From Gnetum montanum (Eukaryota; Streptophyta; Gnetopsida; Gnetales; Gnetaceae): 64,000 nt of DNA. Made by a program: the position numbers and the translations under genes. The notes beneath the pieces were generated by a model. It made no database searches. It saw only the letters and a list, made by a program, of their open reading frames with translations, and was not told the origin of the DNA. The number at the start of each line of letters is the position of its first letter. Position 1 is the stretch's first letter. The DNA lies in contig MNCI01009594.1 of the NCBI GenBank assembly GCA_015680685.1, positions 1,112 to 65,111 on the forward strand, written 5' to 3'. Positions 10,830-22,471 of this stretch are shown in pieces.

Positions 10830-13800
10830 TATTGTGGAAGGTTGAGCAAGAATGGCCATGCATTGCGATCTATCTTCACCTCTAGCCTTGACATTTCCAC
10901 ATGGCGACCTTACAAGACAATTAAACCTAGAGTCAATAGATTGGGAATTATCCACTGATAGAACTGTGGTGTTCTTAGAAGCATGTCTAGACTAGCCTGA
11001 ACATCTGGTCCAAGCCTTAGATTTAGATGTCAGGGATGTAATTGAGGATCCTCTCATTGAAATGCCTATGACTACATCTAGGGGGAAATAAAGACATTAA
11101 AACTTAGCTCCCTCCTAGATTCACAAATGCATAAAGATGTATCTAAGATCCTCAAGACAACATCGAGGTATTTGTGTGGTCCTATAACGATATGCCAAGC
11201 TTAGATCCAAGGCTTATACAACATAACATTGTCTTAGACCTAAGTATGAAGGCAATTAAACAAAAGGCTCACAAAATTAAACCAGAGATCGCACTGCCCG
11301 TACGAAATGAAATCACTAAGCTGTATCAGGCTGGTTTCATCCGGGCAGTTGGTCACATAGAATGGGTGTGAAACATTATTATAGTTTCTAAGAAAATGTG
11401 AGGAATATGAATTTGTAGAGACTTCTGTGATCTGAACAAAGAAACGATCAAAGATGATTTCCCACTGCCAAGTATTGATCAACTTATTGACAGTATGGCT
11501 GGTCATGCTCTACTATCCTTCATGGATAATTTCTATGGCTATAATCAAATTCATATCAACCCAGAGCATCAGTTAACAATCACTTTCATGACCCCATGGG
11601 GTACCTTCTATTACACTATGATTCCCTTTGGACTCAAAAATGCTAGAGCAACCTACCAAAGAGCCATGACATACATCTTTAGTGACTACATCCTAGTAGC
11701 ACTAAATGACTATGTGGATGACATAGCGGTCAAATATAAAGAGGCTGTTGATCATCCCAATGATCTAGGTGTAGTCCTCAAATGCTTCCATATGCATGAC
11801 TTATGCCTCAATCCAAAGAAGTATGTCTTCAGGGTAAAAATCGAATGCTTGCTAGGGTTTATAGTATCAGAGGCTAGAATAAGAGTGGACCCTGAAAAAT
11901 TTAAGGCCATCGTTAATCTAGCACCCCCTACCAACATTAAATAATTGTGTGGGCTTTAAGGTAGGGTACATTTCATTAGAAGGTTTATAGCAAAGTTGAC
12001 TAACAAGTCACACCCCATGCAACACTTACTAAAGAAAGGAGTTAACTTTGAATGGACAATACAATTCCAGCAAGCCTTCGATGACTTGAAGAAAGACATT
12101 TTACACCTTCCAACTATTTATCCACTATAGATGGATAAGGCTTTCTACATCTACCTTGCTACCTCAAACATGGCTATCATGGCATTGTTGTGCCAAAAAA
12201 GAGAGCACGCCTCTGAAACCCCAGTCTATTACTTGAGCCACGCGTTGATAGAATATGAAGCCAAATACAACAAAGTGGAAAGGAATTGTCTAGATTTAGT
12301 ATTCATACTAAAAAATTGGAGACACTACCTATTTCACAGTCAAGTGAACATCATATGCAAAAGTAACATACTTTGGGATATCATAAAAAACTTATATGAA
12401 AGTAGCGAGAGAGCCTGATGGAAAGCAATAACAGTGGAGTTTGATTTACATTATGTGGCCTAATCGTCAACGAAAGGTCAAGCGATAGCTACACAGCTTG
12501 CGAACTCACCCATTGATGATAAGGCAATCTTAGAATCCAAATTCCCTGATGAACATCTTAGCACTGTTAATCTTGTACCATTGCATTTCATGATAACTCT
12601 GCACTTGGATGGCATCTCAACTATGCGAGGTGGCAGTGCTGCCACCGTCATTTCATTCCTCTCAGGGAACATGCAACCCTTCGTTTACTGCTTCGTATTC
12701 CTTTGTATGAACAATGTGGCTGAGTAGGAAGGACGCCTCAAAGGCCTCTTAGTCGCCTAGTAATTAAAAATTTAACATTTGGCAATTTGAGGTGACTCCC
12801 AACTTATCTTCAATCAAATCACTAAGGTTTATGCCTACAAAGCAACTCATTTGCAATCCTATTGCAACCTGGTCAAAATTTTTCTCAAATACTTTGCCAC
12901 AACAGATGTCCAACACTGGCCATGCAATGAGAACATCATAGCAGATGCCTTAGCCATGCTAACATTAAATGTACCACCACACCTATTCACAACCTTGCCT
13001 GCTTTGATAACCAAGTGTACGGAGCCTATCACTCAAGCTGTACACATCACCTTCGTAAGTGTTGTTGATACCCAAGAGTGGTATACCAACATTAAAGCCT
13101 ATCTGCAACATGGTAAACCCCCACACGATTTGACATCTACCCAAAGGGATGGGATCCAAAAGCATGCTCAAAAATATGTACTTATGGGAGATAACGCCTT
13201 ATGCAAATGCTCCTTTGATGGGATATTGCTAGCATGTGTAAATGAGAAACAAGTGAAAAAGATCATTAATGATGTCCACGAAGGACTATGTGGAGGACAC
13301 ATAGCCCCTAGGACCATGACAAAAAAAATTAGATGCCTAGGGTATTACTGGCCTTACATGGAATGAGATTGCCTTGCCAAATTTAAGACTTGTGACATGT
13401 GCCAACGATATGCAAATCTTACACACATTTCATCTACTAAGTTGCACCCTACATAGATCACGTGACCATTCCAATGATCAAGACTAAATATTATTGGACC
13501 TATCACACATAAGTCTTTCGTAGGACATAGCTTCATCATCACCGCCACTAGATACTTTACAAAGTGAGTAGAGGCTATCCCCCTTAGGAAGACTACATCT
13601 CGATAGGTTTGCCACATTATATTGGATAACATAGTAACAAGGTTTAGGCTTCCCATGACTATTGTGATAGAAAATGGTCCAAATTTAGTAGTGTGGAAAC
13701 CAAAACCTTTTGTAGCAACCTTGGCATTAAGCAATCGTTTTACTCGCCATACTACCCATATGAAAATTAACAACAGAAAGCTATGAACAAAGTCATCATC

Positions 13801-14303
13801 AACTTGCTCAAGAAGATGCTTAGAAATAGCAAGAGGTGATGGCATGAGAAAATCCTCTATGTGCTATGGGCTTATAGAACAACATGCAAAATGACAACAA
13901 GTTAAACCCCTTATAGCCTTGTTTATGGATCTGAAGCGGTGTTACCTCTTGAGCTGCTGGTCCCGTCACTTTGAATGATCTTGTTAAATATCATGAATAA
14001 AGCCTAGAACAATGAGTTAAGGATCATCAACCTTGACTTCATAGAGGAGGAGCATGCACAAATACTTGGCCACATCGAGCGATATCAAGATAGGAAATGA
14101 TAGAAGCATCATGGAAATCGACATCAATAACCAATAAAAAATGGGACCTCTCTCTCAAGGCTACCCATGAACATGTGAACAAGTCCTCAGGAAACTGGGA
14201 AGGTCCATTCATGATCACAAAAGTCCTACGAGAATGGAACCTTCATACTGGCAGACATGGATGGCAAAGAGCTCGTGAATCTTGTGAATCATTTGTATCT
14301 TAA
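10830..14303 (+). pseudogene. pol: Tat-type pol of C: RT, two RNase H domains, integrase
   Basis: A protease-RT linker (EVFVWSYNDMPSLDPRLI, about 11165-11220) leads into RT (11174-11944), with FLPSID-type DDFPLPSIDQLID, TPWGTFYYTMIPFGLKNA and the catalytic YVDD at 11711-11722. The retroviral-type RNase H follows (12131-12418). A second RNase H is readable at 12480-12980 (LHLDGISTMRGGSAATV, GDSQLIFNQ, HWPCNENIIADALAML), which is diagnostic of the Tat lineage. Integrase spans about 13200-14290 with a partial zinc site (VHEGLCGGH, CDMC). Its catalytic positions are altered: the aspartate before IIGPI is N, and the usual SDNG is IENG. Many stops interrupt all domains. It copies element RNA into DNA and integrates it, but this copy is dead. 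Confidence 0.85.
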
Positions 14304-14334
14304 GCCATACAACATCTGATGCATGAGTAAGATA

Positions 14335-14735
14335 AGCAAATAGTCTGCTATGACTATAAACTAGCATAGATAGCCTACTACGACTATAAATTGGCATTCA
14401 CAGTTTGCCATAACTATAAATTGGCATAGACAGTTCACCATGACTATAAACTAGCACAAATAGTTCACTATGACTATAAAATGGCATAGACTATGTACCA
14501 TGATGTAAAACTGGCAAAGCACGTCAGCTATGATGTAAAACTAGCATAAAACGTCCTTTACAACATTAAACTAGCCCATCCACCATCTGCTATGACATTA
14601 AACTAGTACAACGGTCTACTAGGACCTTAAACTAGCACTGTGGTCTACTAGGACCTTCAACTAGCACATCAAGGTCAGCTGGGATCTTAAAGTAGTAGAT
14701 ATGATGGTCTACTAGGATCTTAAACTGGGTTTGGG
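14335..14735 (+). repeat. Second TAAACTAGC-type minisatellite of C
   Basis: About 13 units of roughly 30 bp occur with a form close to GTCTACTAGGACCTTAAACTAGCAC, starting at AGTCTGCTATGACTATAAACTAGC. The array begins about 35 bp after the integrase frame fades. Element D has a related array at 41870-42030 in the corresponding position. Confidence 0.85.
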
Positions 14736-14779
14736 GAACACCATCCTTAGCATGCATCTATGACCCTACAAGCAAGTGA

Positions 14780-15930
14780 GCGAGTACAGTGCCAACACAA
14801 GGTGGGACATTACAATTCTAGAATGCAATTCATGATGTAAAGAAAACATCCTCCATTATATAGGCAACACCATTGCCCCTGGCATCTTACTGATCTTCCA
14901 GAGATGTCATTGGACATCCTACTGACCTTCCGGAGCCACCGCTACCATTTCTTCATTACCCTAGAAGTAGCTTCTATTGTCAGCACCTACTACTGGAGTC
15001 CCAACACTATTATGGCCCAACCATAAGGTCGTTATTCTCCAACCCCTACCCTAGTATGAGCTCAATAGGTGTTTATCTATTAAGCCTCTCTAGTTACAGT
15101 TGAATTGCATGATGTTTGTCTTGGGTGGGGATTCCTAAACACTCACATCATCACAACTCCTATCCTCCTTAGTGCCAACCCCTCCATGCTGATGCTACTA
15201 GAACCATTGTTGGCCTTTCTAGTTTGGACATTGCATGCCTCAGCAACAACATGCATTGCTCTAGCAGCATCCAAAGCAAGTAAAATCTTTGCCTTCACTT
15301 TTCTTGATGGTTTTTTCTTTTGGTTTGCTCTCTGTTGTGCTTCTATGGCACATGCCAAAGAGGCATCGGTCAGAGGTACATTTCACCAAGGTGGTAGGAC
15401 ACTACATCCTTCCAAGGTGGTCATCTTGACTACCTTGGCTACTTGGGAGTGCACATCCTATCCTCCCCCTTAACCTCCTTTACCTCATTTTTTATACTTG
15501 CAATTCTCCTTCTCACACCTATTTTTACAAATTTTCCTAATACTTGTAAAGCCTTCCCATATGCTCAACTGCAAAGTCCATGATGCACGTAACATAGATC
15601 ATCACATGGAAAGCATCTATAGGTAAGTCAAAACCCTGTCCAGATGTAACACAACTCATCCTAGGAAGGAAACATCTGTCCTACAACAAGGTTTTTTGCA
15701 AATGAACATGGCAAAAGAGAAAAAGAAAAATGTAAAAGAGCAAACACTCAAAAAAAGTGCCCAGAACAAATGGCACATTAGCTGCTTCGTAATGACCATC
15801 TCTAAGAATTTTGATGTCAAAAGTATACAAAAGAAGGATGCCCATGCATATCGACTCCCTAACAAGCACTTTGACGAGGTACCACATTATGCTACATCCT
15901 TCCCTTTATGAAACTATCCCTGCAGGTCCA
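14780..15930. other. Accessory region of C between repeats and PPT
   Basis: This corresponds in position to the 3' exons of the antisense gene in D. I cannot align it convincingly. The minus strand at 15143-15358 has a 71-codon lysine/arginine and alanine-rich frame (QQRANQKKKPSRKVKAKILL), overlapped by a plus-strand frame at 15105-15473. Either could be noise. The segment may hold decayed exons 5-9 or unrelated sequence. Confidence 0.3.
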
Positions 15931-16082
15931 TCCTTTTCCCTTTCCCTACATGACTATCCTAGTACTCTCAAGCATGGCTAACCAACATTTGGACAATTAC
16001 TGAAGAGTGATGTTAGCATCTTATCTTTCATGGTGTTTTTTATTCTTTGTTGGCATCTCTTGGGCCCATACTCTAGACGTCG

Positions 16083-16097
16083 ACAAAGAGGGGCTAG
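16083..16097 (+). promoter_or_regulatory. Polypurine tract of C
   Basis: ACAAAGAGGGGCTAG directly precedes the LTR start at 16098. Element D has the matching ATCGACAAAGAGGGGCCAT before 46590. Confidence 0.75.
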
Positions 16098-17849
16098 TGA
16101 AATACCATAAAATTTCAAGACTCTCATGTTCTAGTAGTGTCTTGAAACTTAGGTAAGGATTTCCACAAGTGCAGCATTATGATAGTTCATACTAAGGGTC
16201 TAGTTTGGAAATTTTTCTACTTCTAGGACTAGCAGGCTTGCCGGACTCACCAACCGACCCAAATGGATAGTTGGCCCAGTTGATAGTCTACCAAACGATC
16301 ATACTTGGAGTTGTCGATAGCGTTCAGAATGGACAAAATAGTCTGGCAAGTTTTCTAGTAGAGAAGTTTGCTATGCTACGCTGCACTGCATAGTGTAGCA
16401 ATCCTTTGAAAAATCAATCAAGCATTTGAATACAAGTTTTGGTAAAATGTTCGCACAATGTAAAGTTAGAATTCGGTCAACACAAGGTGCTATGCTATGC
16501 TATGCTACATAGCATAGCACAACATAGCGAGGTGAAACATGCAAAGCCTCCTCTGCCAAGCCGTTGCGGCAAAAGGACTACATCTAACAACATGTTGGCT
16601 TCCAAAGCTACCCTATCTTAGTTAGCCCTTGAAACACAAGTAAAGTTTTCTTGTGAAACCCCAAAACTTTGATAGAAATGCATATTACATTGGCTAGTAC
16701 TCTATGCTAAGCTATGTAGTGTAGCATAGTGTAGCAAAGATGCAAATCAATAAAGTGCTACAAAGATTAACCTGGCATGCGCAAAGGCTTCAAGAAATTG
16801 CTATTGACACCAACGCAAGTTTACTATTCAAACTGGTGGCTATGCTATGCTACGCTCTACACTACATCAATGTGCTATATAGCATAACTGATACAAAGTT
16901 GACAGGGGAACCAGGACATATTCAGCTAACTCTAGAGCTTGTTAGCAATAACTAAGCTCACACTGATCTGTGACTTTGTTCCACATTGGCATACCCCTTA
17001 GTCCATCTCCCAAAATTTGTCACTATGCTTGATCCTATTCATAAGAATAGGGAAGATGTAGTCCTGGCATGGAGACCATTTTTGCTTACATTGTTAGCAC
17101 ACTGGATTTTAGCATCTGCAGTTTTAACAACATGGTTATAGCGTAGTAATGTTCGTGACCGACACAACATGCCTACATTATATTGTCATGTTTGGATAGT
17201 GGGGTCCAGGACACATGGCACCTAAACCCCATTTTTCTCCTAATCCTAGCCCTATAAATACCCCAGCAGACAATGCTTAAAGCATTGGCTTTTTCATCCA
17301 AAGAATAGGCATTTTTGCATTAACAAGAGGATTTGGCTTGTCGACATTTTGCATTGGCTAGTTGGCTTGTTGATTGGCATTTTTGCATAGTTGGCTTTCC
17401 AGATCTACTTTTGTCATAGTTGGCTTTTAAGTTTGTACTCAAGAGCATAGTTGGCACATTTTTGGCATTCTAGTCTCCTTTGAGATTTTTGTGCCTCCCA
17501 GTGTTGCACAACAAATTATATTCATCTCAACAAAGTAAAGTCACCATCTTGAGTTGGTGCATTCTTTCACTCCAATTTGTTTTATGTTTTTTCTTATTAT
17601 CATCGTATTTTGCATCATTTTCATCCCGTTGCATTTAATAATCATCATATTATGTTACGAGCATCGTTTCTAAAGTAAATGTCTACAAAAGGTTAATTCA
17701 CACCTATTAAGTCCTTGTTTGATTGACAAGACCATTCAGGGCACTTTGAATCCTTTTTCTCTAGGATGGCCCTTGCATGGATTCAGGGTTAAGCTGTTTC
17801 ACTTGGTAACTTCTTGGTGTTCCAGCCACCAACATTTTTGCTTGCAACA
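16098..17849 (+). repeat. 3' LTR of C
   Basis: It starts TGAAATACCATAAAATTTC and ends TTGCAACA before the GGTGA duplication. A TATA box, TATAAATA, lies at 17253-17260. Palindrome clusters of GCTATGCTA / TAGCATAGC words occur at about 16369-16400, 16489-16528, 16701-16736 and 16846-16885, all upstream of the TATA box. It is longer than the 5' copy, which lacks everything after about 775 bp. Confidence 0.85.
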
Positions 17850-17854
17850 GGTGA

Positions 17855-18828
17855 CATTTATAGGAGTTACCATATATCTTGGTTGTACTAAGATCTTTGT
17901 AGATCTAATGAAAAATGGGAGTAAGAGTAATCAAAAGGCACTCAATCAAAGAAATCCAATGCTATTATAGTGGGTCCCATTGGAAAGACATGCACCAATG
18001 CCTGAAGGTAGGCAACTTCTTTGGATTAAGCATTTAAAAAGAAAATGAAAAAGAAAATAAAAGGAGAAAAGATCAAGATCAAAGTGCCACAAAGAAATTC
18101 TAAATCACTCCTCCCTTGAACAAAATGCCAAGTGATCATACACCTTGCTATCATGGTGTTCTTATGGTTGTCCATCATGGCATGAAACAATGCAATGACA
18201 CTAATAAGAGGAATGGACTTAGTCCTAGTTTTTGAGTGACAGGTTAATAACACATTAATCATGCCTTACACTAAGGATTCATTATTCCTTGGGCTAGTTA
18301 CCTCATGTCCTAATCTTTGCAATCCCTTCTACAATTCACCTCATCTCGCTGTTCATGAATTTGTGACTTGTGTCTTATGTAGCGTTGAATTCATACCTCA
18401 TCACAATGATATCTATATGTGTGTGTTTTGTGAAAATGGTGTGGCTTACATTTAACCGTTCTAGTACCTATGGACATTTTAAGGTGTGGTTACGCAAGGG
18501 CATTATGGATAGGAACCTACTTTGGTGAGGACCCACTTGTATACTCCTTGTAATCTACACTCACAATGCATCACCATCACATCCTTTTATACCCTACAAG
18601 AATTCCAATACTCTTTTCCTCATTATCCTTGTGGTTCAAACCTTCCTATGAACCGACACATGTCCTTTCTCCTCATCTAATTCATGCATTCCATTGCCAG
18701 ATTCTACACCATTATACTTTTTGTGCCTTTCAGACTATTTAATGTTACCCTAGACCTTTTAAATCAACTTCAAATCCTTTATTTCATAAATTTACCAATT
18801 TTTCTAAGTACCCTATTTTAGACAAGCC
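17855..18828. other. Internal sequence of A right of C
   Basis: No retroelement domain is readable. Short frames (for example 18261-18455, plus) match nothing I recognise. Pol of A would be expected in this part and is not visible. Confidence 0.5.
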
Positions 18829-18915
18829 ATGATATCACTTATGCGATATCATGTCTGACACGATATCATTGCGGTGGTATTGTGTATGCGATATCGTGTT
18901 GCGCAAAATTATATA
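18829..18915 (+). promoter_or_regulatory. Internal LTR-like promoter candidate: GATATC array plus TATA
   Basis: Palindromic words of the type seen in the A, B and E LTRs (CATGATATCACTTATGCGATAT and similar, 18829-18900) stand in the middle of A's internal region. They are followed by a TATA-like TTATATATATGG (18909-18920). The sequence after it does not match the LTRs of A. It lies about 750 bp upstream of the accessory ORF, so it may drive that ORF, or be a piece of another LTR. Confidence 0.4.
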
Positions 18916-19660
18916 TATGGACCCCCTAGTGCACGTCAACATCATTTTCAACTATTCACATGGGGGGAATTTTGTAAATTTTCTTCTATGAATTTTGACT
19001 TGCAAAACTCTTGTTCCAATAGCCATAACCCATGTGCTAGTGCTTTGATTTTTATTTCAAAAGAACCCACTTGAACTTGGAGTGTTCAACATAGTCGTGG
19101 GGGAGGGGTACACTTCAAATTGCACATAAATTTTTTGAAATTTGTCATAATCCGAAGGATACTATCAAGGGTAATTGATTACAAAAAATGATGATAAACA
19201 TGTGCCAAAAACAAGCTTATCTCCTCACCTACACCAGGAACTTAAACTTAAAATCCACCTAATCAAATTAAGGGACCTAATATTAAAACTTCTAGGGGAC
19301 ATCTCCATAAGAATTTCTAACTTTGGATCACATGAAATAAGAAATGAATTCATTAAGGTAGAAGTAAGTTATAACTTAAATTTTATAAACAACCTTACTA
19401 ATGGTTAGCCTTATGTGATTGCAGATAGCCCCTAAGCATGGACAATAAGAAGGACCCTCTCAAGTGTGTCCAAGCAACCTAGGAGAGGCAGAGGACAAGT
19501 GTCTCCTAAATAATATGAAAATTAGGAGGTGTAATTATTTAGCATCCATCAAGAAACACATGATACTACGTAGTAGGTGGAAGGAGCTGTTGATGCACCT
19601 AAATAGGAACAACACCTCTTGTTATCCCCGGAGTGTGTCTAGGCTATCTAAGAAAGGTCC

Positions 19661-21970
19661 ATGTTGGCAGCTATGATTGTGGAATTAAAATTTGCACTTT
19701 TCATGGAATTCACTCCTAAGGTTGTTAGGGACCAACTCAAAGGGTCTTCATTATAGCCTATCCTCTCTGAAAATGGTGCCTAGTAGTTAGTAGAAATGTA
19801 CCCATTTTGGCATAATAAGGAAGAAGGCACAACTATTAACATTTGTGGTGTGTCTATATATTTTTCTGCCAAGGCCATCTTAGAAGTGTTGAACCTTCTA
19901 AATATAGGGCCAAAAGATGCTCACCTATCCACTCGCTCTGATGCTAATGCATGAAGAGTTTGGTTGGATATGGCATATGACAAAGAGGATAAGACATATG
20001 GAGAGTTGACGCTAGAAGAAAAGATATACTTCAATATTGGCACTTATCACATACTCTACAAGAGAGGATTAAAAGGAATCTTAACATATGCAGCTAGGGG
20101 ATGTGTGATATTGATGGAAAAGGCTAATCATAACCTTCCTCATTTGTATCTCATGAAGATCTTGAGATGGTTTGAAGAATGAAAGATAGGAAAGTTCACA
20201 TTGCCCTTCTCTTCTCTTATTAGGAAGCTATGAAAACATGCTAGTATTTTGAGGTACACCAATGATGTTCCCAGAAGAGTTCAAAATGCTTCATTCACTA
20301 AACTACTAAAGCCACAAGCCCAAAGGAAAAGTGTTGGTGAGACATTGGAGCCAAAGCAAGAATAGATGGTGGGGCCCACTGCAACTCAAACTGCAAGGCC
20401 TAGCCAACTCCTAAGCATAGGGCCCAGACAAGAACAAGTAGGACCCAACACGAGCTAGTGAGACCAATAGTCACCACCACCACAGGATTATTGACCATCG
20501 ATGAGCCATCTTAGGGCCATTGTTGAGATGGCCAGTTGGGGAAGTCGTGATAATGCTAATATCTTCCACATCGCTCATGACATCATACAACCCATAATTT
20601 CTATTGATCGTGCATGGGACAAGGTGTCCATTCAAATAGGAGAAGGGGAGACTCATTGGTCGCAATGAATTTTAGGGAACACTATGTCTTTCTAGGTGCA
20701 ATTGGAAATGGATGAAGAGGTCACTGTGGTGATCATGTAGCACCAAGCTGCAGTAGGAGCCACAGAAGTGGTCACGAATCACATTAAAGAATCTTTCAAC
20801 ATTCCTATTATGCACTAGCCAATTCATAGGGGCATAGATGCTCAAACTCTAGATGGTCCCTCAATGACTCTTATGGAACATGAGGATGTCCTTGATGAAT
20901 TATTAAAAATAGGACAAGTAATGACGTCCTTGTTCGACATCCCACAAGATGTCACAGTAGTGCAATCAAACCTCATCTCCACCAAAGGAAAGCTTTTCAT
21001 TGTAGAGACCAGGGCCGAGCACGTAGAAGCAAAGTTGGCAAGACTCTAAGAAAGGCTAGTTGCCCTACAAGATGCATAGCAAGACCATTCTCAGTTTGTT
21101 CTCCCAGACCAGCTAGACACTTTTAGGATAGAGCAACTTAATAAACTATTGGTAGACAATAAAAGAGTGGTAGAGGAGAAGGAGAAGGCCAACTAGGATG
21201 CCTCCAAGGCACAAGCACAAACCTACATGCATGCCAAGGCACTCAAAGCCTTACAAGAAGAGAATAAATAGCTCACTACTAACAATCTCCGGTTGCCCAC
21301 TATGGAGAAATAGAAGAATGTTCTCAAGGAAAAATTTTAGTAATTACAAGAATAGTTGGTTAAAATTAACCAAGATATCAATCATTTAGGGTGAGAAAAT
21401 CGAACCCTCTCACTGGAGGAGTTACATGCAATTTCTTAAAATATGTCCATTGAAATAAGTGCATTGTAAAACGAGGCCAAAAAGCATGAAAAGTTAAAGG
21501 AGCAATTTAGGGACCAAGTGGGGATGTACAAGCAAGTCATAGAAAATGAGATCTATATGGCCAAGGCCCACATCAACACTTTCAGTGCTCAACACACTGA
21601 TTGGTGGGCCATACTAAACAAATATGCATTTGTCCACCAAGCAAAGCTTAAAAGCTGAGAACTGTAGATTCAATATCTCACAGAGTACATAGAATTGGCA
21701 AACCTATGGTATGCCAATTTAGCCATGTTGATAGTAGGATGCCCAAGAATAAAGCTCAAGAAGTAGGTAGCTACCACCTACATCAAATATGAAGTAGAAT
21801 TTGCAAAGCACAAGAAAATGTTGTAGAAGCTAGAAATTGTAAATTCTAAACTAGAGGTGGTTAGGAATAGCTACCAAAACTAGAAAGATGTCACAAAAGA
21901 CTTGGCTGACTGGCTTAAAAATTTTAGAAGTACAAGAATAAAGCTAGAGCCTAGGAGAAGGAATGATAGT
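19661..21970 (+). pseudogene. Sense accessory ORF of A with coiled-coil tail
   Basis: One reading frame is traceable from ATG 19661/19673 with scattered stops. The N-terminal domain (about 19673-20300) contains KFALFMEFTPKVV, INICGVSIYFSAKAILEVLN, ELTLEEKIYFNIGTYHI and LYLMKILRWFEE. A linker rich in P, Q and T follows (20300-20460). After frame changes a long helical, charged region runs about 20860-21950 (EHVEAKLARL, LDTFRIEQLNKLLVDNKRVV, EELHAIS, KEQFRDQVGMYKQVI), typical of a coiled coil. Its place between pol and the 3' LTR is where Athila elements carry an env-like or extra ORF. The N-terminal pattern resembles plant-retroelement accessory proteins such as ATHILA ORF-1-like families, but this is an impression only. 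B and E lack it. Confidence 0.5.
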
Positions 21971-22393
21971 TGTTAGTGGCCTAGGATGTTAAAGCAAATC
22001 AAATATTCCCACAACTATCGTGTCCATGGAAGGTGCCAACTCTATCAAACATTGGAGCATCAGCATGGATGGCACAAGACCCTTGAAATGAAGAGAAAAT
22101 GCTCTATGCATTATTGCAGAGCCATCAAATTCCAAAATCAAGAGCACAAGATATGGGACGTGACCCATGGAGGAGCCATGACCACGTGGAACTACATAAA
22201 TTTCATAAAATTCTGTAATTTTGAAGCTTTGTAATTTTTTTGTTGTCCTAATTTTGTTATATTTAATCCTCCACTATGGCATGAATGAATTCTGAGTCAA
22301 TCAATAATCCCATACCTATCCACTATGTAATCAATGGGACTTGTTCTCATTTTGTTTGACTTGAGGATGAGTTTTCATTCAATCGTGGGGGTA

Positions 22394-22471
22394 TGATGAA
22401 TCGTGATTCATTATACCATGATATCGTAGCTTGGCTAGCAATATCGTATATGTGATATCGTGGTTCCCATG
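22394..22471 (+). repeat. 3' LTR of A, left fragment
   Basis: It starts TGATGAATCGTGATTCATTA after the PPT (CAATCGTGGGGGTA). It contains GATATC words (22426-22460) and is cut at CCATG, the left target site of B. It continues at 32091. Confidence 0.88.

Larger units (their letters stand above)
6675..17849 (+). mobile_element. Tat-like Ty3/gypsy element C, rearranged, inserted in A
   Basis: It is flanked by the perfect duplication GGTGA (6670-6674 and 17850-17854). Order on the plus strand: truncated 5' LTR (6675 to about 7450), antisense-gene exons 4 to 1 (7462-10215), minus-strand TATA box (10347), TAAACTAGC repeats (10490-10720), pol with two RNase H domains (10830-14300), a second repeat array (14335-14735), an accessory region (14780-15930), PPT (about 16083-16097) and the 3' LTR (16098-17849). 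Two RNase H domains are typical of the Tat lineage. gag, protease, the 3' part of the 5' LTR and the primer site are missing. The antisense exons precede pol, whereas in related element D they follow gag-protease. Confidence 0.82.

Noticed and set aside
13354-13845. 163-codon minus-strand ORF
   Set aside because: Shadow of the integrase core of C; the plus strand carries the recognisable zinc site and domain order.
15105-15473. 122-codon plus-strand ORF as a gene
   Set aside because: No recognisable domain, overlaps an opposite-strand frame of similar quality, and lies in a decayed accessory region.
18829-22393. 18829-22393 as a separate LTR element inside A
   Set aside because: No second LTR copy, primer site or target duplication was found; the array alone does not define an LTR.
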